Source of the DNA: Flammeovirgaceae bacterium UBA4659
Lineage (GTDB): Bacteria > Bacteroidota > Bacteroidia > Cytophagales > Cyclobacteriaceae
Direction: 5' to 3'
Length of the DNA stretch: 9,309 nucleotides
Assembly (NCBI GenBank): GCA_002405445.1
Contig: DHLV01000282.1
Location: 22,726-32,034, forward strand
The stretch's first letter is position 1; every line of letters starts with the position of its first letter. The notes under the pieces were generated by a model that was not told the origin of the DNA, made no database searches, and was given only the letters and a program-made list of their open reading frames with translations. Of this stretch, positions 7,693-9,309 are shown piece after piece. The position numbers and the translations under genes were made by a program.

Positions 7693-8730
7693 TCACCTGC
7701 GCTTGAGTGATGAGTTGCGTATGATCAGCCGCGTTTTCAACACCTTGGTTTCTGCGGGCAACTCTTCTTGTTCTTTGTCTTTGCGCTCAATTTGCCTGAT
7801 CAGCAGCCGTGCTGCTTCCTGGCCCATTTCAAACCCCGGCTGGTCAATGGTGGTCAATGATGGCTCCATCAGTTCACCAAAAAACCAGTTGCTGAACCCA
7901 ACCACTGCAATGTCATCCGGTATCTTCAAGCCTTTTTCTTTGATCGCCATCATGGCGCCCATGGCCATGGGGTCGTTGTTGGTGAAGATGGCGTCCACCG
8001 CTGTGTTCGAGGTCAACAGTTTGCGCACCACTTCTTTTCCTTCTTCAAATGTGCCCGTATCGCAAGCCAAAATAAGTCGCTCGTCCACTGCAATTCCGCT
8101 CTCGGTCAGTGCGTCTTTGTATCCGCGCAGGCGGTCTTTGCTGATATTGAGGGTGGGGGCGCCTACCATGTGCACAATTTTTTTACACCCTTGTGCAATC
8201 AAATGCTTAACGGCTTCTTTTGCCCCGGCATAATCGTCTACAATTACTTTGCTGGCGGTGGCACTGTTGTACATTCGGTCGTAAAAAACCACAGGCACGC
8301 CTTTGGAAATAATGGATTCGATGTGGTCGAAGTTGGTGGTTTCGCGTGCCAACGAAATCAGCATGCCGTCAACCCTGGAATTGAACAATGTTTTAACATG
8401 CGCCACTTCGCGTGCGTACGCTTCGTTAGATTGTGCCAAAATAACGTTATAGCCGGCCTGTCGGGCTACGTCTTCGATGCCGCTGATCACCGTTGAAAAG
8501 AAAAAGTGAACCAACTCCGGAATGATCACCCCAATGGTGTTGGTTTTTTTTTGCCGCAGGCTCAGTGCTACGATGTTGGGCTGGTAGTTCAGTTTATCAG
8601 CCAATTCATTCACTGCCTTCTTGGTATCCACGCTGATGTCCGGGTGGTCTTTCAGCGCGCGCGACACGGTGGAAGGCGAAATGCCAAGCTCCCGGGCGAT
8701 GTCTTTGATGGTGACTTGATTGAATTTCAT
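7693..8730 (-). CDS. LacI/GalR-family transcriptional regulator
   Basis: At 345 residues this is full length for the family. The N-terminal helix-turn-helix is plain (TIKDIARELGISPSTVSRAL, residues 7-26). It is followed by the hinge PNIVALSLRQ at 51-60, whose leucine would insert into the operator minor groove. The periplasmic-binding-protein-like sensor domain starts at about 65 (TIGVIIPEL) and shows the usual landmarks VVFYDR at 147-152, FTNNDPMAMGAM at 249-260, DIAVVGFSNW at 273-282 and PSLTTIDQPGFEMGQEAA at 290-307. Such proteins bind a sugar or sugar phosphate and release, or sometimes gain, operator DNA. The gene heads the alpha-glucan cluster on the same strand and faces a divergent CBM-containing gene, so it probably controls both. 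The effector cannot be read from sequence; a maltose-type ligand is a guess from the neighbours. Confidence 0.96.
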   Translation of the reverse strand: MKFNQVTIKDIARELGISPSTVSRALKDHPDISVDTKKAVNELADKLNYQPNIVALSLRQKKTNTIGVIIPELVHFFFSTVISGIEDVARQAGYNVILAQSNEAYAREVAHVKTLFNSRVDGMLISLARETTNFDHIESIISKGVPVVFYDRMYNSATASKVIVDDYAGAKEAVKHLIAQGCKKIVHMVGAPTLNISKDRLRGYKDALTESGIAVDERLILACDTGTFEEGKEVVRKLLTSNTAVDAIFTNNDPMAMGAMMAIKEKGLKIPDDIAVVGFSNWFFGELMEPSLTTIDQPGFEMGQEAARLLIRQIERKDKEQEELPAETKVLKTRLIIRNSSLKRR

Positions 8731-8861
8731 CGGTTGCGCTTTTGAATATGAGTAATGACGTTTTTTTACGGGGCACGCAAGTTAAACATTCTCCGATCAT
8801 CTCGTACTTTGTTTCTTCTTTAATGTCAGTGATATTGCAGCCCGCCACGAAGTTGATTACA

Positions 8862-8873
8862 AAACGTACATTT
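8862..8873. promoter_or_regulatory. Candidate operator: near-palindrome AAACGTACATTT
   Basis: The 12 bases form AAAnGTACnTTT, with five of six base pairs symmetric about the central TA. The site overlaps the candidate -7 element for the plus-strand gene and the weaker facing one for the regulator. A further loose dyad, TTAC..AA to TT..GTAA, spans 8857-8881. LacI-family proteins bind short even palindromes, and a site here would fit autorepression plus control of the divergent gene. No copy was found before the GH31 gene, which weakens the assignment. Confidence 0.3.
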
Positions 8874-8874
8874 G
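8867..8874 (+). promoter_or_regulatory. Candidate Bacteroidota -7 element (TACATTTG) for the divergent plus-strand gene
   Basis: TACATTTG matches the Bacteroidota -7 consensus TAnnTTTG exactly and would start transcription about 20 bases before the ATG at 8902. No TTG lies at the ideal -33 spacing; the nearest are at 8853-8855 (too close) and 8835-8837 (too far), so this is a half-supported promoter. The opposite strand reads TACGTTTT over 8868-8861, a one-mismatch -7 word facing the regulator gene. Confidence 0.45.
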
Positions 8875-8901
8875 TTCGTAAGTCCGAAATGAAAAAACAA
8901 T

Positions 8902-9309
8902 ATGGCACTTCGGTTTAAAAAGCCGGCAGAAATCAATGAGCACGGTTCGATGACAAGGTTAAATACAGGCCTGCTGATGCGAGCGTTGGTGTTGGTGCTT
9001 GGTTGCTTTGCCATGCACCATAGCGGCATGGCACAAATACGCATTCAGGTAGTAAAGCACCCGCCCTTCACGCTCAAAGATTCCAGTATTTTTATTTCAG
9101 GCACGTTCAATCAATGGAGCCCGGGCGAGGCCAAGTATAAGATGAACCGCGCAGCCAACGGGGTCTACTATTTCGACCTGCCGGATTCACTCGAGTATTT
9201 TGAATACAAATTCACCCAGGGCGGCTGGATTTTTGTAGAGGGCACCCGCGAGGGCAGCGTGCGGCCCAACCGCCTGTACGACCGCAGCGTTGAACCGAAC
9301 TCCAAACTC
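8902..9309 (+). CDS. Secreted protein with N-terminal CBM48/CBM20-like domain (C-terminal part beyond window)
   Basis: The frame stays open from the ATG at 8902 to the last base, giving 136 residues. The start is supported by an A-rich upstream context (GAAAAAACAAT). An ATG at 8950 would give a more compact signal peptide, so the exact start is uncertain. The ATG at 8889 is out of frame and meets a stop after nine codons. A hydrophobic stretch (LLMRALVLVLGCFAM, residues 24-38) ending near GMA-Q marks export. Residues about 47-125 look like a starch/glycogen-binding sandwich: SGTFNQWSPGE at 66-76, GVYYFDLP at 87-94, then EYKFTQGGWIFVEG at 101-114. In known proteins such a domain often precedes an esterase-D-type hydrolase or a glucan-active enzyme, but the catalytic part is not in the window. 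It is divergent from the LacI-type gene and probably shares its control region. Confidence 0.85.
   Translation, partial: MALRFKKPAEINEHGSMTRLNTGLLMRALVLVLGCFAMHHSGMAQIRIQVVKHPPFTLKDSSIFISGTFNQWSPGEAKYKMNRAANGVYYFDLPDSLEYFEYKFTQGGWIFVEGTREGSVRPNRLYDRSVEPNSKL

Larger units (their letters stand above)
8731..8901. promoter_or_regulatory. Shared divergent intergenic region between the lacI-type gene and the CBM-containing gene
   Basis: These 171 bases separate two genes that point away from each other, so promoters for both should lie here. The half nearer the plus-strand gene holds a Bacteroidota-type -7 word and an overlapping dyad, annotated separately. The rest, including the T-run at 8761-8767 close to the regulator start, shows no further motif I can support. 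No small gene is evident. Confidence 0.6.

Noticed and set aside
7685..8233. 182-residue plus-strand open frame antisense to the LacI-type gene
   Set aside because: The opposite frame is an unmistakable full-length LacI-family protein. The antisense peptide is Ser/Leu-rich low-information sequence typical of a shadow.
8826..9044. 72-residue minus-strand open frame spanning the start of the divergent gene
   Set aside because: It overlaps the well-supported secreted CBM protein and the promoter region, and has no family motif.

Overview
The window looks like a carbohydrate-utilisation locus from a member of the Bacteroidota, probably a free-living Cytophagia- or Chitinophagia-type organism. 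The phylum call rests on four things: A-rich gene starts with no clear Shine-Dalgarno sequence, a TAnnTTTG-type -7 promoter word, a lipoprotein alpha-amylase, and secreted Fes-like esterases with CBM48-like domains. The finer taxonomic guess is inference.

Layout: five genes lie head to tail on the minus strand. In transcription order they are a LacI-family regulator (8730-7693), a cytoplasmic-looking GH31 alpha-glucosidase (7548-5158), a lipoprotein GH13 alpha-amylase/neopullulanase-type enzyme (5073-2737), an SLC45/GPH-like MFS sugar transporter (2723-1200), and a secreted Fes/esterase-D-type alpha/beta hydrolase (1157 to beyond the left edge). The gaps are 144, 84, 13 and 42 bases, so the last four at least are probably co-transcribed. 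A sixth gene starts divergently at about 8902 on the plus strand and runs off the right edge. It is secreted and begins with another glycogen-binding-like beta-sandwich. No gene-free stretch exceeds 171 bases. I saw no tRNA, rRNA, insertion sequence or CRISPR array.

Inferred pathway: the envelope-anchored GH13 enzyme cuts starch, glycogen or malto-oligosaccharides outside the cytoplasm. The MFS permease carries maltose or short oligosaccharides across the inner membrane. The signal-less GH31 enzyme then releases glucose inside the cell. The LacI-type protein would sense a sugar and control the operon, and probably also the divergent gene through the shared 171-base region. No SusC/SusD pair is visible in the window.

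The three secreted proteins (GH13, the esterase and the divergent gene) each carry a G-x-F-N-x-W beta-sandwich motif, which suggests a shared alpha-glucan target. The GH13 enzyme has two unusual residues in otherwise invariant motifs. The rest looks like a recognisable sugar-catabolic island. I did not find convincing evidence for a wholly new system.
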